Below, one piece after another: positions 36,308 through 42,827 of a stretch of 64,000 bases of DNA (its first letter is position 1; each line of letters starts with the position of its first letter). Source of the DNA: Asticcacaulis sp. EMRT-3 (GTDB taxonomy: Bacteria; Pseudomonadota; Alphaproteobacteria; Caulobacterales; Caulobacteraceae). The DNA is taken from positions 2,720,501 to 2,784,500 of the forward strand of contig NZ_JASERT010000001.1 in the NCBI RefSeq assembly GCF_030027245.1, given 5' to 3'. Made by a program: the position numbers and the translations under genes. The notes under the pieces were generated by a model. The model was not told the origin of the DNA. It made no database searches and saw only the letters and a list, made by a program, of their open reading frames with translations.

Positions 36308-37384
36308 ATGACAAGACGACGATCACGACTGACATCTGTGGCCCGCCTATTACGCAAGGGCGATAATATTGCCGAAGCACAGTTATGGCTGGCTCTGCGC
36401 AATCGTAACCTCAATGGCCTCAAGTTTCGTCGTCAGTTGCCTGTCGGGCCCTATATCGCGGATTTCGCCTGCCCGGATTGCCACCTGGTTGTGGAAATTG
36501 ATGGCAGCCAGCATATCGACAATCGGCAGGATGTGGTGCGCGATGCTTTTCTTCATGATCAGGGCTGGTCGGTAGCGCGCTTCTGGTCGGGTGATGTACT
36601 GCAAGATAAATCTGTTATTCTGGATACAATTCTCGCTATCTGCGAAGGCCGTATCACGACAGCCGTCGAATCCTATGAATTTTGGTTTTATCCGGCGAGG
36701 TTGGAGATGATGGAAGCAACCCCTCACCCCAACCCTCTCCCCTCAGGTGGGGAGAGGGGGCAGGACACAGGCTTCATGCGTCGCGCTATCGACTTGGCGC
36801 GGGCGCAGCTTGGCCGCACCTGGCCTAATCCGACGGTGGGCTGCGTGATCGTCAGGGACGGCGTCATCATTGCTGAAGCCGCTACGGGCGATGGTGGCAG
36901 GCCCCATGCCGAGGAGCAGGCGCTTAAGCTGGCAGGCGATGCGGCGCGCGGGGCCACGGCCTATGTGACGCTGGAGCCGTGCGGCGAGCGTTCGAGCGGT
37001 GCTTCGTCGTGTTCGCACAGGCTGATAGAGGCAGGCATGGCGCGCGTGGTCCTGGCCTGCGCCGATCCGTCGCCCTATGCTGCGCAGCAGGGCGTCCTGC
37101 GTATGGAAGCGGCAGGCGTGGTGGTCGAAGCCGGGCTTCTGGCCGATGAGGCCGCACCTCTGATCGCCGGTTTCGTGCACTATCTCGCCACGGGCCTGCC
37201 CTTGCTGCGTCTGGGCACAGATGGCGTTGACGCCATGTTCGAGGCCGCGCCTGACAGCGATCTGGAGGCCGAACTGCGCGCCTGCGCCGCACACGGCTAT
37301 CGCACGCTGGGCGTAGCGGAAAACTCCGATCTGGCCGCTGCCCTGCTGACAGGTGGCTGGCTGACAAACGAAGTTAAAATTTAA
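36308..37384 (+). CDS. DUF559 endonuclease-like domain fused in frame to a truncated RibD-type deaminase
   Basis: One uninterrupted frame of 358 residues holds two unrelated parts. Residues 1-125 are a DUF559 (Vsr-like nuclease) domain, with LWLALRNRNLNGLKFRRQ, the acidic site region ADFACPDCHLVVEIDGSQH and FWSGDVL. Residues 139-151 (PHPNPLPSGGERG) are the translation of a palindromic repeat. Residues 157-358 are a RibD-type deaminase with HAEEQAL (His200, Glu202), PCGERSSGASSC (Cys225, Cys235) and a C-terminus far shorter than the RibD reductase domain. Met157 (36776) could be the original start of the deaminase. Riboflavin deaminase activity is plausible only if this zinc site works. Whether the cell makes one protein or two is open. 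Confidence 0.75.
   Translation: MTRRRSRLTSVARLLRKGDNIAEAQLWLALRNRNLNGLKFRRQLPVGPYIADFACPDCHLVVEIDGSQHIDNRQDVVRDAFLHDQGWSVARFWSGDVLQDKSVILDTILAICEGRITTAVESYEFWFYPARLEMMEATPHPNPLPSGGERGQDTGFMRRAIDLARAQLGRTWPNPTVGCVIVRDGVIIAEAATGDGGRPHAEEQALKLAGDAARGATAYVTLEPCGERSSGASSCSHRLIEAGMARVVLACADPSPYAAQQGVLRMEAAGVVVEAGLLADEAAPLIAGFVHYLATGLPLLRLGTDGVDAMFEAAPDSDLEAELRACAAHGYRTLGVAENSDLAAALLTGGWLTNEVKI
36718..36762. repeat. Palindromic repeat inside the fused gene
   Basis: ACCCCTCACCCCAACCCTCT continues to CCCCTCAGGTGGGGAGAGGG, with CCCTCTCCCC and GGGGAGAGGG as arms. It shares the CCCTCACCC/CCCTCTCCCC theme of the repeat at 36166-36293. Here it is translated as part of the linker between the two domains. 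Confidence 0.85.
36776..37384 (+). other. Alternative separate deaminase ORF (internal start)
   Basis: ATG 36776 begins MRRAIDLARAQLGRTWPNPT, the normal N-terminus of RibD proteins, giving 202 residues. ACAGG lies just upstream and the purine-rich arm of the repeat a little further. This is probably the ancestral start before the DUF559-repeat unit arrived. Confidence 0.55.
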
Positions 37385-37448
37385 GGTTTCTGTGGCAGAC
37401 TTTGAGGCGAAGGGTTGAACTGACCAACGACCGATACGAAAGCCATTC

Positions 37449-38702
37449 ATGAACGCCACCGCCGGCGAACAGCGCTATACGAAAATGAGTCAGGCGCAGG
37501 TGGATGCCATCTGCGTCAAGCATGAGCGGTTGCGCGCCATGAAGCCGGGCGGATCGCGCGCCGTCTTCGCCTGGTGTGATTTGTCTGGCCTCGATCTGCG
37601 CGGACGCAACCTGACCGACGCCGATTTCTCCGCCGCCATCCTGACCGATTGCGACATGCGCGGGGCCATTCTCGATACCTGCAATCTCTATTGCGCCGAC
37701 CTGCAACTGACCAATCTGAGCGGGGCCAGCCTGAAGCGCGCCGATCTGCGCGGCGCCTCATTGCGCGGCGCCAATCTCAGCGGTGCCGACCTGATGGATT
37801 CCGATCTGCGCGAAGGCGCGCTGGCCCTGCCCGACAAGCAGTCGGGTCTGGCCTATGTCGAAATCTCGATGCGCAGCTCGGAAGCCACCTATGCCAATCT
37901 GCGCGGAGCCAATCTGGAGCGCTCGCGCCTGTCGGGCATTCAGGCTATGAAGGCCGATTTCACCGACGCCACCATGCGCTCATGCAAGCTGGTGCGCGCC
38001 AATCTCAAACAGGCGATCATGGATAATGTCGATCTGGGCGGGGCTGATCTTTCGGGTGCCGATCTGTCCGGCGCTTCCTTGAAAGACGCGGTGCTGATCG
38101 GGGCCAAGACCGATATGTGGCGCACCTCGCAAACCGATATGACAGGGGTTCTGACCGATAAGGTGGTCGGCACCGACATCAAGAGCCTGCCCTATGGCGA
38201 TATGCTGCACGAACACGCCAAATGGGTGGACAGTCTGGGACGCGAAGGCACGCCGTCGATTTTCGACAAGGCCGATCTGCGCGCCTTGGGTAGTATTAGC
38301 GGCCTGAATCTGGCCGCCTTATCGGCCAAGGGGGCGGTGTTTTACGGGCTTGATATGCGCCATGTGCAGCTTCAGGGCGCGCATCTCGAAGAGGCCGACC
38401 TGCGCAACTGCAATCTGCAAGGGGCCGATCTGCGCGGCGTCAGGCTTTATAAGGCGCGGCTCGATGGCGCCAACCTGACCGGTGCCAGGCTCGGGGCGCT
38501 GATGATCGACGCCACGCGCAAATTGCCCGCCGACCTGCGCGAAACGCGGATGCGCGGCGTCAATTTCAGCCATGCCGATCTCAAACTGGCCCGTCTGGAC
38601 GGCGCGGATCTGTCGCGCTCCAATCTCGAAGGCGCTTCGATGAATCTCGAAGCCCTCGAAACCGTCACCTGTATCGGCCTGCGCGGCAAGATCGCCTCCT
38701 GA
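37449..38702 (+). CDS. Pentapeptide-repeat protein, two-block architecture (paralogue 2)
   Basis: A 417-residue protein with an N-terminal cap (1-45), a first block of A(D/N)LXX repeats to about 235, a linker of about 70 residues with HEHAKWVDSLGREGTPSIFD and LNLAALSAKGAVFYGLDMRH, and a second block to the end. The order, the LREG break in the first block and the H-x3-WV...G-x-x-GT pattern of the linker match paralogue 1 at 21943-23142. No signal peptide. The gene starts 64 bases after the deaminase fusion. Function unknown. Confidence 0.85.
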   Translation: MNATAGEQRYTKMSQAQVDAICVKHERLRAMKPGGSRAVFAWCDLSGLDLRGRNLTDADFSAAILTDCDMRGAILDTCNLYCADLQLTNLSGASLKRADLRGASLRGANLSGADLMDSDLREGALALPDKQSGLAYVEISMRSSEATYANLRGANLERSRLSGIQAMKADFTDATMRSCKLVRANLKQAIMDNVDLGGADLSGADLSGASLKDAVLIGAKTDMWRTSQTDMTGVLTDKVVGTDIKSLPYGDMLHEHAKWVDSLGREGTPSIFDKADLRALGSISGLNLAALSAKGAVFYGLDMRHVQLQGAHLEEADLRNCNLQGADLRGVRLYKARLDGANLTGARLGALMIDATRKLPADLRETRMRGVNFSHADLKLARLDGADLSRSNLEGASMNLEALETVTCIGLRGKIAS

Positions 38703-38755
38703 CAAAATCTGACAGTACAAACGGTTAGGCTCTCTTCTTATGCAAGGAGAGGGTG

Positions 38756-39217
38756 ATGGACGATTTGCAGTTTCTGACATATTCGCAGGATCAGGTCGGT
38801 TTGGCACAGCCTCGCCGTTACTGGCTGGTGGTGGCCTGCGCCGAACACGTCCGGCGCGGACAGGGCGGGGGCTTCGTGCAGGCGGGGCACGGCAGGGCCG
38901 CGCCTTTGCGCCGCCTGTCACCCGGCGATGGCGTGGTCTGCTATTCGCCATCGCAGGAAATGGCGCAAAAGGATGGTTTCCAGAGCTTCACCGCCATCGG
39001 CTTCATCAGGCCGGGCGACGCCTATCTCGCTGATAGCGGCATGTTTCGCCGCGACATCGACTGGCTGGAAGCCGATGATCAGCCGATTCGCCCGCTGCTC
39101 GACTGGCTCGATTTCACCCAAACGCCGAACTGGGGCTATGCCCTGCGCTTCGGTCTGATCGAGATGACAGAGGCCGATTTCGCTTTCCTGCAATATGTGA
39201 TGACGGGGGCCGCATGA
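38756..39217 (+). CDS. EVE-domain protein (UPF0310 family)
   Basis: A 153-residue single EVE domain. '[20 protein letters not shown]' followed by [20 protein letters not shown] and [21 protein letters not shown] is characteristic. EVE domains relate to PUA and YTH domains and bind modified DNA bases or RNA. AAGGAG lies seven bases ahead of ATG 38756; GTG 38753 is an alternative. The stop codon lies within the terminator of the convergent hsp20 gene. No restriction genes are nearby, so a role in modified-base restriction is not indicated. Confidence 0.85.
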   Translation: MDDLQFLTYSQDQVGLAQPRRYWLVVACAEHVRRGQGGGFVQAGHGRAAPLRRLSPGDGVVCYSPSQEMAQKDGFQSFTAIGFIRPGDAYLADSGMFRRDIDWLEADDQPIRPLLDWLDFTQTPNWGYALRFGLIEMTEADFAFLQYVMTGAA

Positions 39218-39246
39218 AAAACCCCCGGCGCGGAGAGCGCCGGGGG
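39217..39246 (-). terminator. Rho-independent terminator of hsp20
   Basis: On the minus strand CCCCCGGCGC and GCGCCGGGGG form a ten-bp stem with a five-base loop followed by TTTTT. It overlaps the stop codon of the convergent EVE gene. Confidence 0.87.
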
Positions 39247-39272
39247 CAAGTTCAGGGGGGAGGATCGGGAGA

Positions 39273-39752
39273 TTACTCGGCGGCCTGCAAGACCGGCGCT
39301 TCGGGTGGTGTCGCCGTCTTGATGGCGATGGTCTTGGGCTTCTTGGCTTCGGGTACTTCGAGGGTAAGGGTGATCGACAGCAGGCCATTGGCCAGTTCGG
39401 CTTCGGTCACCTTGATATGGTCGGCCAGTTGGAAACGGCGCTCGAAGCTGCGTTCGGCCAGACCGCGATGCAGGAAGGTGCGGTTGCCGTCTTCGGCGTC
39501 CTTCTTGCCGGTAATGGTCAGGACGTTTTCCTTGACCTCGATATTGAGCTGGTCGGGGCGGAAACCGGCGACCGCGATTTCAACGCGGTAGGCGTCGCCC
39601 TGATCCTCCGTCTCTTTGGCGAGGCGTTCGATATTATAGGGCGGCCAGCCTGGCGCGGCATCGGTGCGCGCGGCGCTGTCGAGCAAAGTGGCCAGACGGT
39701 CAAAACCGACGGCGGAACGGTAAAGGGGGGAAAAATCAATAGCAGTACGCAT
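39273..39752 (-). CDS. Small heat-shock protein, Hsp20/IbpA family
   Basis: A 159-residue alpha-crystallin chaperone that holds unfolding proteins. The core domain (about 40-135) starts at PYNIERLAKETEDQGDAYRV and includes GFRPDQLNIEVKENVLTITG, FLHRGLAERSFERRFQLADH and the ANGLLSITL signature. The N-terminal 'MRTAIDFSPLYRSAVGFDRL' is typical of IbpA-like members. The frame opens further upstream, but ATG 39752 has AAGGAGAG, and that site is sequestered in a ROSE-like hairpin. A heat-inducible gene is therefore expected. Confidence 0.93.
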   Translation of the reverse strand: MRTAIDFSPLYRSAVGFDRLATLLDSAARTDAAPGWPPYNIERLAKETEDQGDAYRVEIAVAGFRPDQLNIEVKENVLTITGKKDAEDGNRTFLHRGLAERSFERRFQLADHIKVTEAELANGLLSITLTLEVPEAKKPKTIAIKTATPPEAPVLQAAE

Positions 39753-39840
39753 AGGGGCTCTCCTTAAACATAAGCGAGGCCTTGCAGGCGTTCCCTGAAG
39801 CGGGTCATTCCTGCAAAGGGTTAATTTTGAACGGCATCCA
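39753..39840 (-). promoter_or_regulatory. ROSE-type RNA thermometer in the hsp20 leader
   Basis: Just before the start, CUCGCUUA (39778-39771) pairs with UAAGGAG (39766-39760) around a four-base loop, covering the Shine-Dalgarno. The pairing leaves one bulged G (39775), matching the ROSE U(U/C)GCU element. A second stem upstream, TTGCAGG with CCTGCAA, fits the multi-hairpin ROSE layout. ROSE elements melt on heating and free the ribosome site. Confidence 0.78.
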
Positions 39841-39847
39841 CATTCCT

Positions 39848-39871
39848 GAAAAGGCAATGCTGCGGTTCAAG
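39848..39871 (-). promoter_or_regulatory. Candidate heat-shock sigma-32 promoter of hsp20
   Basis: On the minus strand CTTGAAC (39871-39865) resembles the RpoH -35 box. GCCTTTTC (39855-39848) is a poor -10 match with short spacing. The position would give a leader of about 90 bases, as expected for a ROSE-controlled gene. Confidence 0.35.
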
Positions 39872-39896
39872 AAGGCCCTGTGAGCGGCGCCTTCGC

Positions 39897-40937
39897 CTAT
39901 GATTTGGTGGCCGCTTTTTGGCGTTCAAGCCCCTGATGTGAAATTTCTTCGGCCACGTCGGCAAAGCTTATCTGGCTATGGTGGTGGTCTTCCTCGGCCA
40001 GCAGGCGCACGGCTTCCAGCGCCGCCTGACAGCCCATACCCGCCGCCGTGACGGCCTGACGATAGACATCATCCGTGACATCGCCCGCCGCATAGACGCC
40101 CTTGATAGCCGTTTTCGGCGTGCCGGGTTCGACGACGAGATAGCCGCCCTGCTTCGTCTCTAACTGGCCCTCAAACAGGGATGAGGCAGGCGCATGGCCG
40201 ATGGCGATGAAGACGCCGTCGAGATCAACGACGCGGTGCTGATGGCTGTGCACGTCCTGCAAACGGACGCCGGTGACGCCCATGCCGCCGAAGGCATTGG
40301 TTTCGCCGAGAATTTCGTCAAGCGCCACATTCCAGATCGGCTCGATCTTCGGATCGGCCATCAGGCGCTCGACCAGAATCTTCTCAGCGCGCAGCGTATC
40401 GCGGCGGTGGATCAGATAGACTTTCGAGGCGAACTTGGTCAGGAACAGCGCCTCTTCGACCGCCGTATTGCCGCCGCCGACCACAGCCACCACCTTGTTG
40501 CGATAAAAGAAGCCATCGCAGGTGGCGCAGGCCGAAACGCCGAAACCCTGATAGGTTTTTTCCGAGTCCAGCCCCAGCCACTTGGCCTGAGCGCCGGTGG
40601 CGATGATGACGGTTTCGGCCAGGAACTTCGCGCCGCTTTCGGTTTTCAGCAGGAAGGGCCGCTGCGACAGATCGGCTTCGGTGACGATTTCGGCGATGAT
40701 TTCCGTGCCCATATGTTCGGCCTGGGCGCGCATCTGATCCATCAGCCACGGCCCCTGCACCACCTCGGCAAAACCGGGATAGTTTTCGACATCGGTGGTG
40801 ATGGTCAGTTGTCCGCCGTCCTGCGGGCCGGTGAAGATGACCGGCGATAACAGGCCGCGCGCCGCATAGATGGCGGCGGTCCAGCCGGCAGGGCCGGTGC
40901 CGATAATGGCGCAGCGAACGGGGCGGGGAGCAGACAT
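39897..40937 (-). CDS. trxB: Thioredoxin-disulfide reductase
   Basis: FAD/NADPH enzyme that keeps thioredoxin reduced in the cytoplasm. The 346-residue protein has the FAD-binding IIGTGPAGWTAAIYAAR (11-27), the redox pair Cys137/Cys140 in ACATCDGFFYR, an NADPH-binding VVGGGNTAVEEAL and the C-terminal GVYAAGDVTDDVYRQAV. An AGGTG site precedes the start. The C-terminal tail past residue 320 is slightly longer than in E. coli. TTAA pairs spaced by six bases stand upstream at about 40961, not the CtrA spacing of seven. Confidence 0.95.
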   Translation of the reverse strand: MSAPRPVRCAIIGTGPAGWTAAIYAARGLLSPVIFTGPQDGGQLTITTDVENYPGFAEVVQGPWLMDQMRAQAEHMGTEIIAEIVTEADLSQRPFLLKTESGAKFLAETVIIATGAQAKWLGLDSEKTYQGFGVSACATCDGFFYRNKVVAVVGGGNTAVEEALFLTKFASKVYLIHRRDTLRAEKILVERLMADPKIEPIWNVALDEILGETNAFGGMGVTGVRLQDVHSHQHRVVDLDGVFIAIGHAPASSLFEGQLETKQGGYLVVEPGTPKTAIKGVYAAGDVTDDVYRQAVTAAGMGCQAALEAVRLLAEEDHHHSQISFADVAEEISHQGLERQKAATKS

Positions 40938-41010
40938 GAAGGCACCTGAATCGATAATTGTTAACGCAGGTTAAATAGGAACCCCGCGCCCGCTTGTCAT
41001 CTGTAAAGCG

Positions 41011-42027
41011 TCAGCCCGTCGATAATTCTCCGGCCTTTTGCCGGTAAGTCTCCAGCAGGACCTGCGCGGCGCGCTGGGTTTCAGCGAGCGGCGCATAGGG
41101 TGCGCCGGCAAGGCGGCCATTGAACGGATGCGCGGCACCGTGAGCGCGCAGGGTTTCGTGGAAGTCCTCGAACTTTTCGCCGGACGCCAGCGAGCGCCTG
41201 ACCAGCGAAATAATCTGGATCGGCTTGCCGGTGGCGGCGGCTTCGGTGGCCATATTGACCGAATCTTCGGTGATCAGAAAATGATCGGCGGCGTGCAGGA
41301 AGGCGAAATAGGGATTGCCGGATGGATCACTCTTGCTGCCATCATGCAGGATGCCCGGCAGGTCACCCAAACGCGCCATGAGGATGGCGCTGGCCTCAGA
41401 TGGCGTGCGGCGTGACACGGTGAGCAGCAGGCTGCCGCCCGATTGCTTAACCGCGCTATGGATTTCTCCGGCGATAATGGCGGCATGATCAGCATCGAGA
41501 TCATAGGCTTTTGAGCGCCCGCCGATCAGCACCGCGACGCGCGGATGGGGCAGGGCTTCGATACGCTCGCGCCAGTCGGCATAGGCTTCGGTCAGCCGTT
41601 CAGGTGTGACGCGATTGGTGGAGCCGATCAGTGACAGCACATGGCCGCCCCTGACGTGATCGTGTTCGGGGGCAATGACCAGATCAAAGGCACGCGGATC
41701 ATGGCGCGGATTCTGAAGCTGCACCACAAAACTGCGTCCGCCCGAACGCTGGCGCATCCGCAAGGCGTGCGGCAGGCTGGCCCGCCCGCAGCCTATCCAT
41801 ATATCGGGGTATGGCGGGTCAATCCGGTCACTGTCGCGCGCCAGCATGGCGTCGGGCCACAGTTTGAGCGCAGTCGGCCAGCGGTCGAACAGGGGCTGGT
41901 AACGCAGGCGCTTGACGGTAATGGCGGCCGGTGTGAGATGCGTCACGGCCTCGGCCAGACCGAGCGCCTGATTTTCGATCCCGGCGCGTCCATCGGACAC
42001 AACCCAGATGGTCAGCGGTGTGGCCAT
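41011..42027 (-). CDS. Mitochondrial fission ELM1-like protein
   Basis: A 338-residue member of the ELM1/DUF1022 family, bacterial relatives of a plant mitochondrial fission factor with a glycosyltransferase-B-like fold. The N-terminal IWVVSDGRAGIENQALGLAE, the central 'VVQLQNPRHDPRAFDLVIAP' and the late HFLITEDSVNMATEAAATGKP are strong family signatures. AGGCAGA precedes the ATG. In bacteria the role is unknown; a link to nucleoside-diphosphate-sugar transfer is inferred from the fold. Lies 118 bases downstream of greA on the same strand, separated from it by a hairpin. Confidence 0.88.
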   Translation of the reverse strand: MATPLTIWVVSDGRAGIENQALGLAEAVTHLTPAAITVKRLRYQPLFDRWPTALKLWPDAMLARDSDRIDPPYPDIWIGCGRASLPHALRMRQRSGGRSFVVQLQNPRHDPRAFDLVIAPEHDHVRGGHVLSLIGSTNRVTPERLTEAYADWRERIEALPHPRVAVLIGGRSKAYDLDADHAAIIAGEIHSAVKQSGGSLLLTVSRRTPSEASAILMARLGDLPGILHDGSKSDPSGNPYFAFLHAADHFLITEDSVNMATEAAATGKPIQIISLVRRSLASGEKFEDFHETLRAHGAAHPFNGRLAGAPYAPLAETQRAAQVLLETYRQKAGELSTG

Positions 42028-42097
42028 GAAATCTGCCTGTCAAAAGCCAAAGACTTGCGACGGGCCGTCCCGAGCAAGTCTTTGTCCGTATCGATGC

Positions 42098-42140
42098 CAC
42101 GAAAAAGTATTTTGGCCAACGGCCAAAAACTTTCTTCGTG
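42098..42140 (-). terminator. Stem-loop after greA
   Basis: CACGAAAAAGTATTTTGGCC and GGCCAAAAACTTTCTTCGTG form a long, nearly continuous stem with a three-base loop starting five bases after the greA stop. A clean U-run is lacking, so termination may be partial. Confidence 0.6.
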
Positions 42141-42145
42141 AGAGA

Positions 42146-42619
42146 TTAAAGCCACTCGACCTTGAGGATTTCATAGGCCTTAACGCCGCCGGGTGTCACC
42201 ACCTCGACCACATCGCCGACCTCCTTGCCGATCATGGCGCGCGACAGGGGCGACGAGACGGAGATCTTGCCCGCCTTCACATCGGCCTCATGGTCGCCGA
42301 CCACCTGATAGCGGCCTTCTTCTTCTGTGTCTTCATCGACCACAGTGACGGTGGCGCCGAACTTGATATGGTTGCCGGACAGCTTGGAAACGTCGATCAC
42401 CTGGGCGCGGCTGATCTTGTCCTCGATGTCGGCAATCTGCCCCTCGATCCAGCCCTGACGCTCCTTGGCGGCGTGATATTCTGCGTTTTCAGACAGGTCG
42501 CCATGCGAGCGCGCTTCTGAGATGGCGGCGATCACGGTGGGGCGCTCAATTGACTTCAGACGCTTCAGTTCATCGTCGAGAACCTTGTAGCCCGCGACGG
42601 TCATCGGCACTTTTTCCAT
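42146..42619 (-). CDS. greA: Transcription elongation factor GreA
   Basis: Stimulates RNA cleavage by backtracked RNA polymerase. The 157-residue protein begins [20 protein letters not shown] and has the acidic coiled-coil tip region [20 protein letters not shown], where the Asp and Glu reach the active site, and the FKBP-like C-domain ending with [18 protein letters not shown]. There is no Shine-Dalgarno. Instead TATAAT lies only five bases ahead of the start codon, so the mRNA may be leaderless. Distinction from GreB is by the acidic tip and overall sequence. Confidence 0.94.
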   Translation of the reverse strand: MEKVPMTVAGYKVLDDELKRLKSIERPTVIAAISEARSHGDLSENAEYHAAKERQGWIEGQIADIEDKISRAQVIDVSKLSGNHIKFGATVTVVDEDTEEEGRYQVVGDHEADVKAGKISVSSPLSRAMIGKEVGDVVEVVTPGGVKAYEILKVEWL

Positions 42620-42624
42620 GTGCG

Positions 42625-42630
42625 ATTATA
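42625..42630 (-). promoter_or_regulatory. -10 element directly at the greA start
   Basis: TATAAT (within GCTATAATC on the minus strand) ends five bases before the greA ATG. Transcription would begin at or next to the A of the start codon. The matching -35 is poor: TTGTCA is 21 bases away. Confidence 0.45.
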
Positions 42631-42827
42631 GCTTTATTCCACCCAGAGGAATGACAAAAACCCAACGGCGGTTGAGGGTGGCTGCAACCGGTCGGGTCAG
42701 ACGTTCAATTTTTGAGGCAGGCGGGGCGACCGCTTTTCGCGGCGCACAGACGCATGGCTTGCGCCTCTTATAAAGCGAAACCGTTCATTTTGAAACACAA
42801 TTCTGAAAGGCCCTGTGCGCAGACCGG

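Noticed and set aside
40950..40975. CtrA box upstream of trxB
   Set aside because: The two TTAA boxes are separated by six bases, not seven, so the consensus is not met.
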